DNA of 64,000 nucleotides. It comes from Adiantum capillus-veneris (Eukaryota; Streptophyta; Polypodiopsida; Polypodiales; Pteridaceae). Location of the stretch: positions 122,974,543-123,038,542 of the forward strand of contig CM043960.1 in the NCBI GenBank assembly GCA_014529385.2. Reading direction: 5' to 3'. The position numbers were made by a program, and so were the translations under genes. The stretch's first letter is position 1. Every line of letters starts with the position of its first letter. Shown here piece by piece: positions 23,572-33,191 of the stretch. A model generated the notes under the pieces. The model saw only the letters and a program-made list of their open reading frames with translations. It made no database searches and was not told the origin of the DNA.

Positions 23572-24510
23572 GTGGCTGACAACGACACAGATGTGTTCAA
23601 GATGTTTGCTATTCAAGACAAATTGGATGAGGACAATTACTATGTGGGCTTATATGATGTAACATGTTCTTGTGTCGAACGGCGTTTAGAACATTGTGCA
23701 GGTCATTGATGTATGTCCTGGTTTTGAGGATACAGGGGATGTTGAGGATGTTGTAGGTCTAGCTGCAAGGATTGTTGATGTTAGAGTTGTTTTGCATATG
23801 GTCAAACAAGCTCATTTGGGATCTAAAAGATGCATAGGCTCATGCTTTGATTGCATTGTCTGTGAAGCGCACTATTACTCCACACATTTGTTTAGCAAAA
23901 TCTACAAAATAGCCTTGGATATTCTGGCCGATCTTTATGCAAGTCTCAATGAGACAAAAATTGCATTGCTGCATAAAGAGATGGAGTCAAAGACTATGCA
24001 CAAGGAATATGACATGGACACTTTCCTTGCTGGTATCAAGGATATTAATGTGAGCAACATATTTTTGTAGGTGAAGTCATTTGAAACAGTTCCCTTGTGC
24101 AGACTGTTTTTGATGCCTTGCCAGATTCTTGCCAGACTTTTGCTAGTACTTGGAGACTTATAACCCAAGGAAATTCTGAAGTTGTCAAGTTTGATGCATT
24201 ATGCACATTGCTGTTGCAAGAGTCGCTTTTCAAAAAAAATAGGACTAGAGAGCATACAGTTGAACAAGCCTTTATTGTTGCTCAAAGAAAAGGTGGTAAC
24301 TACAATGCACTTCTTATGGTTCTTCTTTGAGTGGAAAATCACATGTTCCTAATGCTTCTTTTGGCAGCAATTTATCTGGAAAGTATGGTGATAAGGGCAA
24401 AAAGAAGATGCGTTGCCATTACTGTAAAGATAATGATCACTTGATCAAGCAGTGTCCTAAGTTGAAGGCCAGAGAGGCTAAGAAGAAAGAGGGTGGTTCC
24501 ACTACAAATG
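23572..24510 (+). pseudogene. Copia element 2 gag, decayed
   Basis: The recognisable start MADN-type text begins with GTG at 23572 where ATG would be expected. The first frame breaks within 50 codons. Later pieces include a helical segment at 23900-24060, QTVFDALPDSCQTFASTW from 24097, and the knuckle CHYCKDNDHLIKQC near 24414. The frame changes near 23690, 24070 and 24330. Confidence 0.8.
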
Positions 24511-26641
24511 CTGGCTCCACTACAACTGCAGCTATTATGGACTCTTCTGTGAAACGAGACTATGATACTGATGTTGATGCAGAATGGGCTTTTAGTGTAG
24601 AGTGTACCTATAATCCTCCTTTCCATGATGCATGCATGTCAATTACTGCAGATTCACATGTGTGGTATTTGGACAGTGGTGCTACAAAGCACATTACCTC
24701 ACATCATGATTTGTTCACCTCTCTTGAGTCTGTCCCTCATGTGAATTCAACTACTTATGCCAACAATGCCTCTTATCTGATTCAGGAAGTTAGAAAGATT
24801 GTGCTGACTAGTACAAATGGCAGTTCTTTCACACTTGTTGATGCACTTTATGTACCTGGGATCAAGAAGAATATTTTGTCTGTGTCTGCACTTGCTAGAC
24901 TTGGTCTTGTAGTCAAATTTGTGGATGACAGATGTACAATACATGATCTCATTTGTGGTGATGAAATTGTTGCATCTAGCACAGTATTCCATGGGCTGTA
25001 TAAGCTCACTTTGTATGACCAGTGTGGATAGAATTTTTCAAATGTAGTTGTGGATTCTAAGGCTATTTTAGATGCAAAACTTTGGCATGCACGTTTTGCT
25101 GATCTGAATTTTGCTCGTTTGTTGTGTTTGCAAAAAATTGATATGGTTGCTTCTTTGCCACCTCTTGAAGCACCTGTCAAACATGTTTGTGAAGGCTGTA
25201 TTCTGGGTAAGATGGAGTGTTCTAAGTTTACAAAGGATGGTTCAACTAGGGCCACATGTAGGTTGCAGCTTGTGCATAGTGATGTTTGTGGGCCCATGAA
25301 AAGTCCGTCCTTGGGTAATTACCTTTACTTCTTGACTTTCACTGATGATTTTTCCAAGCATGCTTGGGTATTTCCGCTTGAAGAAAAGTCCAATGTATTT
25401 ATGTGCTTCAAACAATATTTGGCTATGGCTGAAAATGTCTCAAAATGTACTAGGGCATCCTCCCCTCCGTTCTGATGGGGGGGGGGGGGGGGGGGGGGAG
25501 GAGGGTTATATGTCTCATGAATTTATTGCATTTTTTGCTAGTAGTGGGATAAAACACCAATGTACAATGCCTTATATGCCTCAACAAAATTGTGTTACTA
25601 AGAGGAAAAACATGTCTTACAAAAAGGGGTCGTTGTATGGTCAAAAGTAAAGCTTTGCCGCATTCATTTTAGCTTGAGGCCATCATGTGTGCCACTTATG
25701 AACTTAACAGGTGTCCTACAAAAACTTTGCAGTCTATTACTCCATATGAAGCATGGCATGGTAGAAAGCCTTCTATTGAGCACATGCGTGTTTTTGGTTG
25801 TTTGACATATGCTTTGGTGCCACAAACACGGCACAAAAAATTGGATGGTAAGGCTGTCAAATGTATTTTTGTTGGTTATAGTACTAAAAGAAAAGGTTAC
25901 AGGTTGTATCATCCACAAACAAAGCCTATCCTAGTCTTACGGGATGTTGTGTTTGTGGAAGATTCTGTTCTGCCCTTGCTATCATGTACTAGAGACAATA
26001 ATGTCAACTCACAGGTTTTTTATGACACTTTGTTGCCTCTTTTCAGTGGTCAAAGTTCAAATGTAAATTCCAATGAGGAAAATGTATAGCCTATGGGGGT
26101 TTCTGAAAACGTTGTAGATCGGCCTATTACTGATGCAGATGTACATGATGTACTTGATGAGGAAAGGGCTAAGAATGAGCAGGCTAGAGTTATGACTAAA
26201 TGGTTGTGCATACTTTGCGTAATAGTAAATTGGATGCACCTTTGTCTAGTCGTACTCGTTCAGGCTCTCGATGTGCATCTTATGCATCAAATTGTTATGC
26301 TTTGGCTATGTCTAGCTTACATGATGTTGAGGAGCCTGTATTTTTTGATGAAACACAAAATTCATAAAATTAGATGGCTGCCATGCAATCAGAATATGAT
26401 GCACTTCTAGAAAATGACACATGGACTTTATGTGATTTGCCTCCTGGCAAAAAGGCCATTGGTACGAAGTGAGTTTACAAGTTGCAACGCAAACCGGATG
26501 GTGAGATTGATTGCTATAAGGCTCAACTTGTTGAAAAGGGTTATGCACAAAAAAAAAGGCATAGATTATGAAGAGACTTTTTCGCCCACTTGTTGTATGA
26601 CTTCTGTGCGTTTTCTATGTGCAGTGGCAGCTCAATTTTGA
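24511..26641 (+). pseudogene. Copia element 2 protease-integrase-partial RT
   Basis: Protease: WYLDSGATKHITS near 24663. Integrase: LWHARFADL near 25081, CEGC near 25189, VHSDVCGP near 25275, the second catalytic Asp next to the poly-G at 25477, and MPQQN near 25575. The second His of the HHCC finger is replaced (the text reads FADL where FGHL is usual), and the catalytic Glu region reads CVTKRKN instead of a VAERxN-type motif. Integrase C-terminus continues at 25685-26089. Reverse transcriptase starts near 26365 (AMQSEYDALLENDTW) and ends at 26639. Stops lie near 26088, 26470 and 26568. Confidence 0.87.
25477..25498 (+). repeat. 22-base poly-G run in the integrase catalytic region
   Basis: An uninterrupted run of 22 G follows the second catalytic Asp codon, where the protein family has two or three Gly codons followed by Glu-Tyr. 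It stays in frame and adds extra Gly codons. Confidence 0.9.
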
Positions 26642-26754
26642 TAAAAAGGTGACCGTTTTTTAAAAATGCCAAAAAGTTAGGTTTACTTTTCAGAGTACCT
26701 GGTTGTCCTTTTGGACATACTCATTAAGTGCAATGTCATTTTTAGAAGATTTTC

Positions 26755-27122
26755 TAGAAAGATAAATAGAATTTCTTAGAAGGCCCTCCAAATGACCTCC
26801 AAAATCTTCTAATGTTAGCCTCTAGATCTTCCGTCATTTCCTTTTCAACACCAAGATTGCACATCACAATCCCAGATATGCGCTCTTCATCTATGGTACA
26901 CCAAAGCGTATCTCGGGCACGATTAACTCCAGAGAGCCACTTTCCACTGTAAACAAGGGACTCTAAAACCAACCAACCCTCTGTCATGCTACCCTCGGAA
27001 CGCTCCTTCTGATGCACATATCCCTTGAGTGTTTTCATGAAACGTTCAAAAAAGAGCATCCATCTGGAATGCATTGCGTCTACTATTTCCACCTCATCAA
27101 CTATGTGAACAAGAAGATGCAC
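26755..27122 (-). pseudogene. DUF4218 remnant of CACTA copy I
   Basis: The frame reads MHLLVHIVDEVEI, then SRWMLFFERFMKTLKGYV and EGSMTEGWLV, a typical DUF4218 C-terminal half as found after the TNP2 domain of plant CACTA transposases. The same segment in copy II (39130-38820) is about 80 percent similar by eye. It lacks the first half of the domain and its upstream catalytic region. Confidence 0.87.
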
Positions 27123-27180
27123 TTTATCAACTATGTGAACAAGAAGATGCGTCTACTATTTCCACCTCATCAACTATGTG
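27076..27180 (+). repeat. Nested short duplications at a CACTA internal-deletion breakpoint
   Basis: gcgtctactatttccacctc occurs at 27076 and 27149, and tcaactatgtgaacaagaag occurs at 27097 and 27127. The duplications lie exactly where sequence homologous to DUF4218 ends and sequence homologous to the transposase N-terminus begins. Confidence 0.85.
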
Positions 27181-27189
27181 CTCCATCAT

Positions 27190-27621
27190 ACAATGGGGTA
27201 TCGGTTTCACTTTTCATATCATCATAGACAAGACTTTCTGAATCCATGATCGTCTCGATCATTTCATCGATCTCAGGCTCAAACATTCCCTTGTTAGGAA
27301 TGTGGTCTACATGATCATCCTCCGAGCTGTCAGAGGCTACATCTTGTGGACTCACATATGCTGCTTGACCAAAGCGCTTGCGAACACGTCTATTGGGTTG
27401 CAAGATTGCTACATGTTGGCCAGTGTCAGAGTCCGACGAGTTATAATTGGCAACAAGTCGATCTATAATAGATGGATCAAACTCACCAATTCACGAACGT
27501 GCTGCAAAGAAACGCGTCTTGTCCGTCGCACAGCATGCTTGCATTGATTACAAGGACATAAGATCCTTGTTGAGAGATAGGTGTTTTGGTTGGACGGCCC
27601 CACATCCTCGTCACTACTCAT
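27190..27621 (-). pseudogene. TNP2-type transposase N-terminus, CACTA copy I
   Basis: From the ATG at 27621 the frame reads MSSDEDVGPSNQNTYLSTR and the motif CPCNQCKH, matching the Cys-rich start of plant CACTA transposases. A one-base frame change lies near 27495 and the reading continues in another frame (PNRRVRKRFGQAAYVSPQDV, then an acidic stretch) to the breakpoint at about 27185. The Cys motif is expected to help DNA binding. The catalytic core is deleted in this copy. Confidence 0.8.
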
Positions 27622-27678
27622 AATGAAGGTAAAATCTTATAACCTAGACATAAATTTATTCTTCTATTGGCATCCTCC

Positions 27679-27683
<5 letters not shown>

Positions 27684-27751
<68 letters not shown>
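27684..27751 (+). repeat. (CT)n microsatellite, about 68 bp
   Basis: A pure CT run in the leader of CACTA copy I. The homologous place in copies 0 and III has a shorter GA tract (17470-17484 and about 54398-54410), which is where copia element 1 inserted in copy 0. Confidence 0.95.
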
Positions 27752-27754
<3 letters not shown>

Positions 27755-27816
27755 CACACTGCAAACTACCTCATATTCGCTAGTCACGTCCAATCCCCGC
27801 ACAACTTGGTCTAGAG

Positions 27817-28077
27817 GTGCACGGAGATCAGAACCACCGGATTATAATCTCGTCTTTATTGGTCAATGCCTATATTTGTGGGTACAAGAAATCTACACAC
27901 CCACTTCTACATGATAGTGCATGTAGTGGACAAAACTCCTTTGCCTCTTCTTTAGCTGTAGCAATTCACAACATCTTAACATCTCTTCACAGCAGATCTT
28001 TGTTTGAGGGATTACTTAGCGCATTACATGTTGGCCTCCAATCTGAGTATCATGCCGTTGAAAGCTTTCCAACTTAA
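27817..28077 (+). other. 86-codon ORF antisense to the CACTA leader, conserved in copy III
   Basis: The open frame starts MHGDQNHRIIISSLL and ends HAVESFPT. An equally long frame lies at the homologous place in CACTA copy III (54328-54068, minus strand there), 75 of 86 residues identical. Both run opposite to the transposase. I recognise no family. The equal length may simply reflect recent common ancestry of the two copies, so I do not claim a protein. Confidence 0.3.
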
Positions 28078-28139
28078 GGTCGCATCCGTAGGAGAGGAAG
28101 AGAGGGATCACCGTTCGTCTAACTCTAATTTTTTTACCA

Positions 28140-28790
28140 TAATCCCGAAGGTAAACTTTAATATAAAAATTAAATTCAAACTCTAATCTTAAATCTAACC
28201 TAATTGAACATGTGGTGATTTGCGGCTAGTTGAATATGGGTAGTATGTGAGTAACTAGTGTTTGCTCTTTGGGCAAAGCGCGCCTTCATTGACATGCACT
28301 AAAATCTAACCTAAATCTAATCTAATCTTAACTCAAATATAAATCTAGATCTAATCTAATCTTAAACTCAAAATAAACCTAAATCTAATCTAATCTTAAA
28401 TCTAACCTAAACCTAAATGTAATCTAACTTAAATCTAAATTTAATCTAGTTAATCTTAGATCTTGTCTTAATCTTAAATCTAAATCTAGCCTAATTTTAA
28501 ACTCAACATAAATCTAAATCTAATCCAATCTTAAATCCTAAACCTAATCTAACTTAAATCTAACATAGCTAGCTAATCTTAAATCTTACCCTAATTTTAA
28601 ATCTAACCTAATCTTCATCTAACGTAAACTTAAATCTAACCTAATCTTAAACTCAACGTAAAGTTAAATCTAACATAATCTTAATCTAACGTAAACTTAA
28701 AATCTAACCTAATTTTAAACTCAACATAAACATAAATCTTAATGTAATCTAACCTAATCTTAAATCTAATTTAAATCTTAACCTAATCTC
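28140..28790 (-). repeat. CACTA leader made of degenerate TTAGATTAGGTT-like repeats
   Basis: On the minus strand the stretch is built from irregular TTAGATT, TTAGGTT and TTTACGTTAGATT units. The same type of text occurs in copy III (47970-48320) and, more degenerate, in copy 0 (15850-16080). It resembles plant telomere-type TTTAGGG in places but has no perfect array. It is low-complexity element sequence, not a telomere. Confidence 0.85.
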
Positions 28791-28901
28791 TCTGTCTCTT
28801 TGTTTTCTCCCCTTACCTCTCTCTTTCGTCTTATCCCCCTCTCCTTCTCTCTTTGGTTTTTTATTCTCTCTCCTTATCCCTCTTTCTCTTGCTCTTCGTT
28901 T

Positions 28902-28953
<52 letters not shown>

Positions 28954-29131
28954 GTTTGTTTTATATATATCTCTCTCTCATTCTCTCTCTTTACTTTATC
29001 TCTCTCTCTCTCTCTCAATGTGTGTGTGTATGCATTCTTTGTTTATGCATGTATGTGTGTATGTGTTTTTTGTTTATGCATGTGCTTGCCCTCTCTCTCT
29101 TTCTTTCTTTCTTTCAAAGACACAATGTGTA

Positions 29132-29166
<35 letters not shown>

Positions 29167-29254
29167 TCGAGAGGGAGAGAAAGAGAAAGAGGGGAAGGCA
29201 ACATGTGAGAGAGGAAAGGAAAGGAGCATACCTGGCTCTCCTTCCTCTCCTCGT

Positions 29255-29260
29255 GTGTGT

Positions 29261-29304
<44 letters not shown>
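29255..29304 (+). repeat. (GT)n followed by 30-base poly-G
   Basis: A GT run of about 20 bp passes into 30 uninterrupted G (29275-29304) in the subterminal region of CACTA copy I. The homologous part of copy III has a CA/GT tract but no poly-G. Confidence 0.9.
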
Positions 29305-29305
<1 letters not shown>

Positions 29306-29727
29306 AGAAAGAGAGAGAGAGAGAGGCAGAGCACGGGTTACCTCTTTCGCTTGAGCGTCGAAAACTTAGATCTGAGATCTAAGTTTCTAGCACTCTCGGT
29401 TTATGTTTTACCCTAGTTGGCATTGCTATGGACGTAGCTATAGGCGTCGCTATGAAACAAATAGAATAGCAACACCCATAGCCACTCTCATAGCAACACC
29501 GTGGATCTTCACTTTTGAGCATCACACTGCAAGTATCACTAATGTGAAGTACCTCTTGTAGTGGAAATATGTTCCCAAGGTTTTTCAGGAATAGGAAGAG
29601 GGTGTAAAAGTCCAAAATTCTTACCTGTTTCTGCTTTGATCATTTGACAAATCAAACAAGTTGAAATATACTGTTTAACATCAGTTTTCAAGATTTAAAA
29701 TTAGGGTAAGATTTAAAATCTTCATCT

Positions 29728-29976
29728 AACTTTCTCTATTTCAAACAAAAATTGTGTGTAACTAAACCTTTTCGTACATTGATCATTGAGTTGCACAAAC
29801 CACCCTATGCTGGTAAGATTTAAGATTAGCTAGCTATGTTGCACAAACCACCCTATGCTGGACAACATAGCTAGCTAATCTTAAATCTTACCAGCATAGG
29901 GTGGTTTGTGCAACTCAATGATCAATGTACGAAAAGGTTTAGTTACACACAATTTTTGTTTGAAATAGAGAAAGTT
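29728..29976. repeat. Perfect palindrome, 114-bp arms, 21-bp spacer
   Basis: Arms 29728-29841 and 29863-29976 are exact reverse complements by base-by-base reading. The spacer 29842-29862 repeats text already present in the arms (cacaaaccaccctatgctgg). The right arm is gypsy element 1 integrase sequence plus a 29-base piece (29864-29892) that is identical to 28562-28590 in CACTA copy I. It marks the junction between CACTA copy I and gypsy element 1. Confidence 0.95.
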
Positions 29977-30680
29977 TTCTTGAATAGTGTATTCCAAAAA
30001 TGTGTGCACATAGTTCTCAATCATATGCAACCATGTGGTTTTGAAATCATCATCTAGTGCATAAGTGTCAGGCATTGAATCAAATGAAGTATTTGTAATG
30101 GTTGATAGATTATTAACAAAGGGTCTTTGGCTCAAAGCATCACCTACAACATTCTCCTTACCAGGTTGGTATTGAACATTCGATTGAAAACTTAGAATGA
30201 AGGCAGTCCACTTAATATGTCTATCATCTACTAAGGGTTGAGACAGTAAATACTTGATACTTTGTTGATTAAGTTAGCACCCAATAAATAGTGTTTCCAA
30301 ATTTTCAAAGCATGTACAATAGCAGTCAACTCTTTGTCATATGTACTAAATTTTGCTTCAGACGGTTTAAACTTACGACTTTCAAATGCAAGTAATTGGT
30401 TATCTTGCATAAGAACTATACCGATACCTTTTCCACTAGCATCAACAGTGACTAAGAATGGTCTATCAAATGAGGTACTTGTAGTACTGGTGCATTTATC
30501 AAAGCATTCTTGAGTGCATTAAAGGAACTTTCTTGCAAATCACTCCATACAAAAGGATAATTTTTCTTTAACAAGAGAGTAAGATAATGAGATATTTGTA
30601 AGCAAAGTTACATACAAACTTCCTACAATAGCTTCATAGACCAATAAAACAACAAAGTTCATGCAAATTTTTGGGTCCAT
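29881..30680 (-). pseudogene. Gypsy element 1 RNase H and integrase N-terminus, decayed
   Basis: Fragments on the minus strand include NYPFVWSDLQ-type text near 30560, a decayed RNase H segment with several stops (30500-30150), and an integrase start ending KLCVTKPFRTLIIELHKPPYAG (about 29945-29886), the stretch that normally precedes the integrase zinc finger. Nothing after that point is present. Confidence 0.75.
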
Positions 30681-30681
30681 G

Positions 30682-31435
30682 CTATGATTGAATTGCTTCA
30701 ATTCTCTTAGGGTCTACATGTATTCCCTTGCCTAATACAATGTGTCCCAAATATTCAATTTTAGATTGAAAAAATGAACTCTTTTCAAGATTCAAACACA
30801 AGTGGTTGTGTGCAAGCAGTTCAAATACACGTGTTAAATGCTCTTTATGTTCTTGTTTTGATTTATTGAATACAAGAATGTCATCAAAGAATAAAATCAC
30901 AAAATCTTAATGGTGGTCAATGAAAATTCTGTTCATCATGCGTGTGAATGTGGCTGGTGCATTTGTCAAAGCAAATGGCATGACAAGAAATTCATAGTGT
31001 CCCGTTTGTGATTTGAAAGCAGTTTTGTAGACATCTTGATCAAACATTTTGACTCGGTGATACCTTGATTTGAGATCAATTTTTCTAAAGATGTTTGCTC
31101 CTTTTAGTTTGTCTAATAGATCATCCACTCTAGGAATAGGAAACCTATTCTTGATGATGATCTTGTTTAAAGCCCTGTAATCAATACACATATAAAAAGA
31201 CCCCTTTTTCTTATTAACAAGAAGTATTGGAGCTTTGTATGATGAATAAATCTTAATAAGTATTGGGTCTAATAATTCCTCGATCAAGCAAGTCAATGAT
31301 TTGAGTTTGTATCTCCCTGTGTACAGTTGGATTTACACGATAAGGTGCTCTACAAGGAGGTTCACTACCCGGTATAATATCTATTTTGTGGTTTTCTGGG
31401 CGTGAAGCTGATATTTGAGGTGGTAGATCGTGCAT
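30682..31435 (-). pseudogene. Gypsy element 1 reverse transcriptase
   Basis: Leftwards: APYRVNPTVHREIQTQI and DRGIIRPNTY (31340-31256), then APILLVNKKKGSFYMCIDYRAL, RFPIPRVDDLLDKL, MPFALTNAPATF (31230-30930), and after a stop FFDDILVFNKSKQEHKEHL and YLGHIVLGKGI (30900-30700). The catalytic aspartates of DYRAL and FFDD are kept. Breaks occur near 31256 (frame change) and 30905 (stop). Confidence 0.9.
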
Positions 31436-31729
31436 GGAAAATTTTGAAAATGTAAAAGAAAATCATCATGTGAAGAGTTATTGAGGTTTGATTAGTTTCA
31501 ATGGAAATTTGATTTACCAACACAAGATATGTTTTCCCTTGTTTTTAAATGGCTCTTTTGGCTTGAGTGTGAGAGAGAAGTGGAAATTTTTGATGTGCTA
31601 GTGTTGCTTGGATGGAAAAAAATTTATTATTATGAGTGAGAGACATGGTACGTGTTTCATAATTAATCAACAGATCAAATTCATGACAAAATGGCATTTC
31701 AAAGATCATATCAAGACCATGAATTGGTA

Positions 31730-32164
31730 TTACCAGAAATGTATTGCTTGTGTAAATTCACCAATGCAAACTTCAACAATGACTTTGGTTTTGCATTTAA
31801 AATGTTGATTATTAAAAACAGTTTTCACTTTGTGAGGTGAAGAAATTTCAAAGAGAGAGAGTTGTTGTTGCAATCGTGTAAAAAGAAAATCATGGCTACT
31901 ACCATCATCTATTAGAACGGTGACACTTTCACCCTTGAATGTGCCTTGCACTTTAAACAAAGTATGATGAGATATAGGAGTACCTGAAGATGGGTTGTCA
32001 TCGTGATCATACTCAGGATCATATCCCTCATCGTAATTAGCTTCCACTTCATTGTCATTAGCATCTTCGATGAGGTTAATAGTAGCACCATTGGGGCGGT
32101 TCTTGTTGAAGGGTTTTTGGCTTGGATTTTGTGTGACTTCATTGGATTGACCATTGGTTGGCAA
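31730..32164 (-). pseudogene. Gypsy element 1 retropepsin-type protease
   Basis: After a Pro/Asn-rich linker and an acidic stretch (EANYDEGYDPEYDHDDN) the frame reads SVTVLIDDGSSHDF near 31925-31884, the active-site loop of the element's aspartic protease. The residue after the catalytic Asp is Asp where Ser or Thr is normal. The enzyme would cut the gag-pol precursor. The frame is open but is cut off from gag and from reverse transcriptase. Confidence 0.8.
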
Positions 32165-32165
32165 T

Positions 32166-33136
32166 TGCTCTTAGCATGACCATTTGAGCACTTATCTGCA
32201 TAGTGACCATACTGAAAACATTTAAAAACACTTCACCTTTTTATTACCATTAGAGTTTTGAGCAGAACGTTGGTTGGAAGAATTCTGATTGCCTCATTGC
32301 TGTGTGTTGTTGTTTTTGTTGCCATAAGGTTCAGAAGCTGTAGCAGAATTGTCAAATCTGCATCTCTTGAAAAAGGTACGGATTTGATGTTTGTTCCTGT
32401 CAAAGTTAGGAGAGAAAGAAGCTCTCTTGTTACGGTTAGTGTTAGCAGTTTGTTCGGTGTTAGAGGGTTGTCCACCTTTCTTCTTCTCTGCATTAAGGGC
32501 CAAATTAATAGCTTTTGCAGTGAATCCGATTCAATCTTATCTACCTTAGCACCAATTTGTAGTGCCAAGCGTGATATATACTTACGATTCAATTTCCTAC
32601 GACTGACATGTTCAATTTCTTGGAATTGAATTAAACACTTTCAAAAACGATCACCGTAACCTTGGACATCTTCATTTCGACCCTGACGAATTAAATCCCA
32701 TTAGCATCGTGCCTTAGCTTTATACTGTATGTTAAAAAAATTGAGGTAAAAATAGCTTTTTGAATGCATGCCAGGTACGTGGTTTTTTACCATGCTATTT
32801 GGTGACGTTCCACCATAGTGTAGCGCTATTGGTGAGATGATTAGATGCACACTTTACCATTTCACATTCGCAAAAATCTTCATCATGAAAATAGTCATCC
32901 AATTGGTTGAGCCATGCAAGTACTATGCTAGCATCTTAAGTGCCATCAAAATCGTTAAAAGTGAAGGCTTGTCTACTAATTTTATTTTTCTTTGAAGCAG
33001 ATGCAAATTCTGTGCGGCCAGTGTTGTGCAGCAATCTATCTTCTACTTCCTGTCTTCGCATGCGTTCATAAGTAAGAGATTATTGTAAATTGATGAGCTA
33101 TTGAGAAACCGTGGGCAACTGTGGAAGATGTGCCAT
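32166..33136 (-). pseudogene. Gypsy element 1 gag, decayed
   Basis: Starts at the ATG 33136-33134 (MAHLPQLP). Recognisable parts are LLHNTGRTEFASASK near 33035, LAWLNQLDDYFHDEDF near 32915 and a degraded zinc-knuckle area (CFQYGHYADKC) near 32220. At least five stops and frame changes are seen, and the open frame at 32592-32233 is only its middle part. Confidence 0.75.
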
Positions 33137-33148
33137 GATTCCGTGCTT

Positions 33149-33152
<4 letters not shown>

Positions 33153-33186
<34 letters not shown>
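33153..33186 (+). repeat. (TA)n microsatellite
   Basis: A pure TA run of about 34 bp just upstream of the gypsy element 1 gag start. Confidence 0.95.

Positions 33187-33191
<5 letters not shown>

Larger units (their letters stand above)
22984..26641 (+). mobile_element. Copia element 2, truncated within reverse transcriptase
   Basis: The element follows CACTA copy 0 directly. A 5' LTR-like segment runs to caaca at 23209 and is followed by a primer site. Gag, protease, integrase and the first part of reverse transcriptase follow. The coding match ends at CAVAAQF (26639) and unrelated text follows, so RNase H and the 3' LTR are missing. The exact left edge is inferred from where similarity to CACTA copies I and III stops. 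It does not begin with a clear TG, so the first bases may be lost. The element is of a different copia lineage from elements 1 and 3, as judged by its gag and zinc knuckle (CHYCKDNDHLIKQC). Confidence 0.85.
26755..29563 (-). mobile_element. CACTA copy I, internally deleted, 3' truncated
   Basis: The 5' terminal repeat lies at the high-coordinate end (cactacaagaggtac read leftwards from 29563). It is followed by a subterminal region with AGCGACG/TAGCAAC-type motifs, GA/GT/poly-G tracts, an AT-rich leader, the first TNP2 codons (27621-27190), a breakpoint with filler (27076-27180), and then the C-terminal DUF4218 part (27116-26755). The central TNP2 catalytic region and everything 3' of DUF4218 are missing. 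A target duplication cannot be read because the 3' end is lost. Confidence 0.88.

Noticed and set aside
28140-28790. Interstitial telomeric repeat
   Set aside because: Units are irregular TTAGATT/TTAGGTT mixtures without a TTTAGGG array, and they recur at the same place in other CACTA copies, so they belong to the element.
28749-29416. Long open frames of up to 187 codons on both strands
   Set aside because: They consist of Ser-Leu, Arg-Glu, Val-Cys and poly-Gly/Pro strings produced by CT, GA, GT and G microsatellites. No protein domain is present.
22984-29563. Copies 0 and I as two halves of one CACTA element split by copia 2
   Set aside because: They lie in opposite orientation and both contain the transposase start, so they are separate insertions or a rearranged pair.
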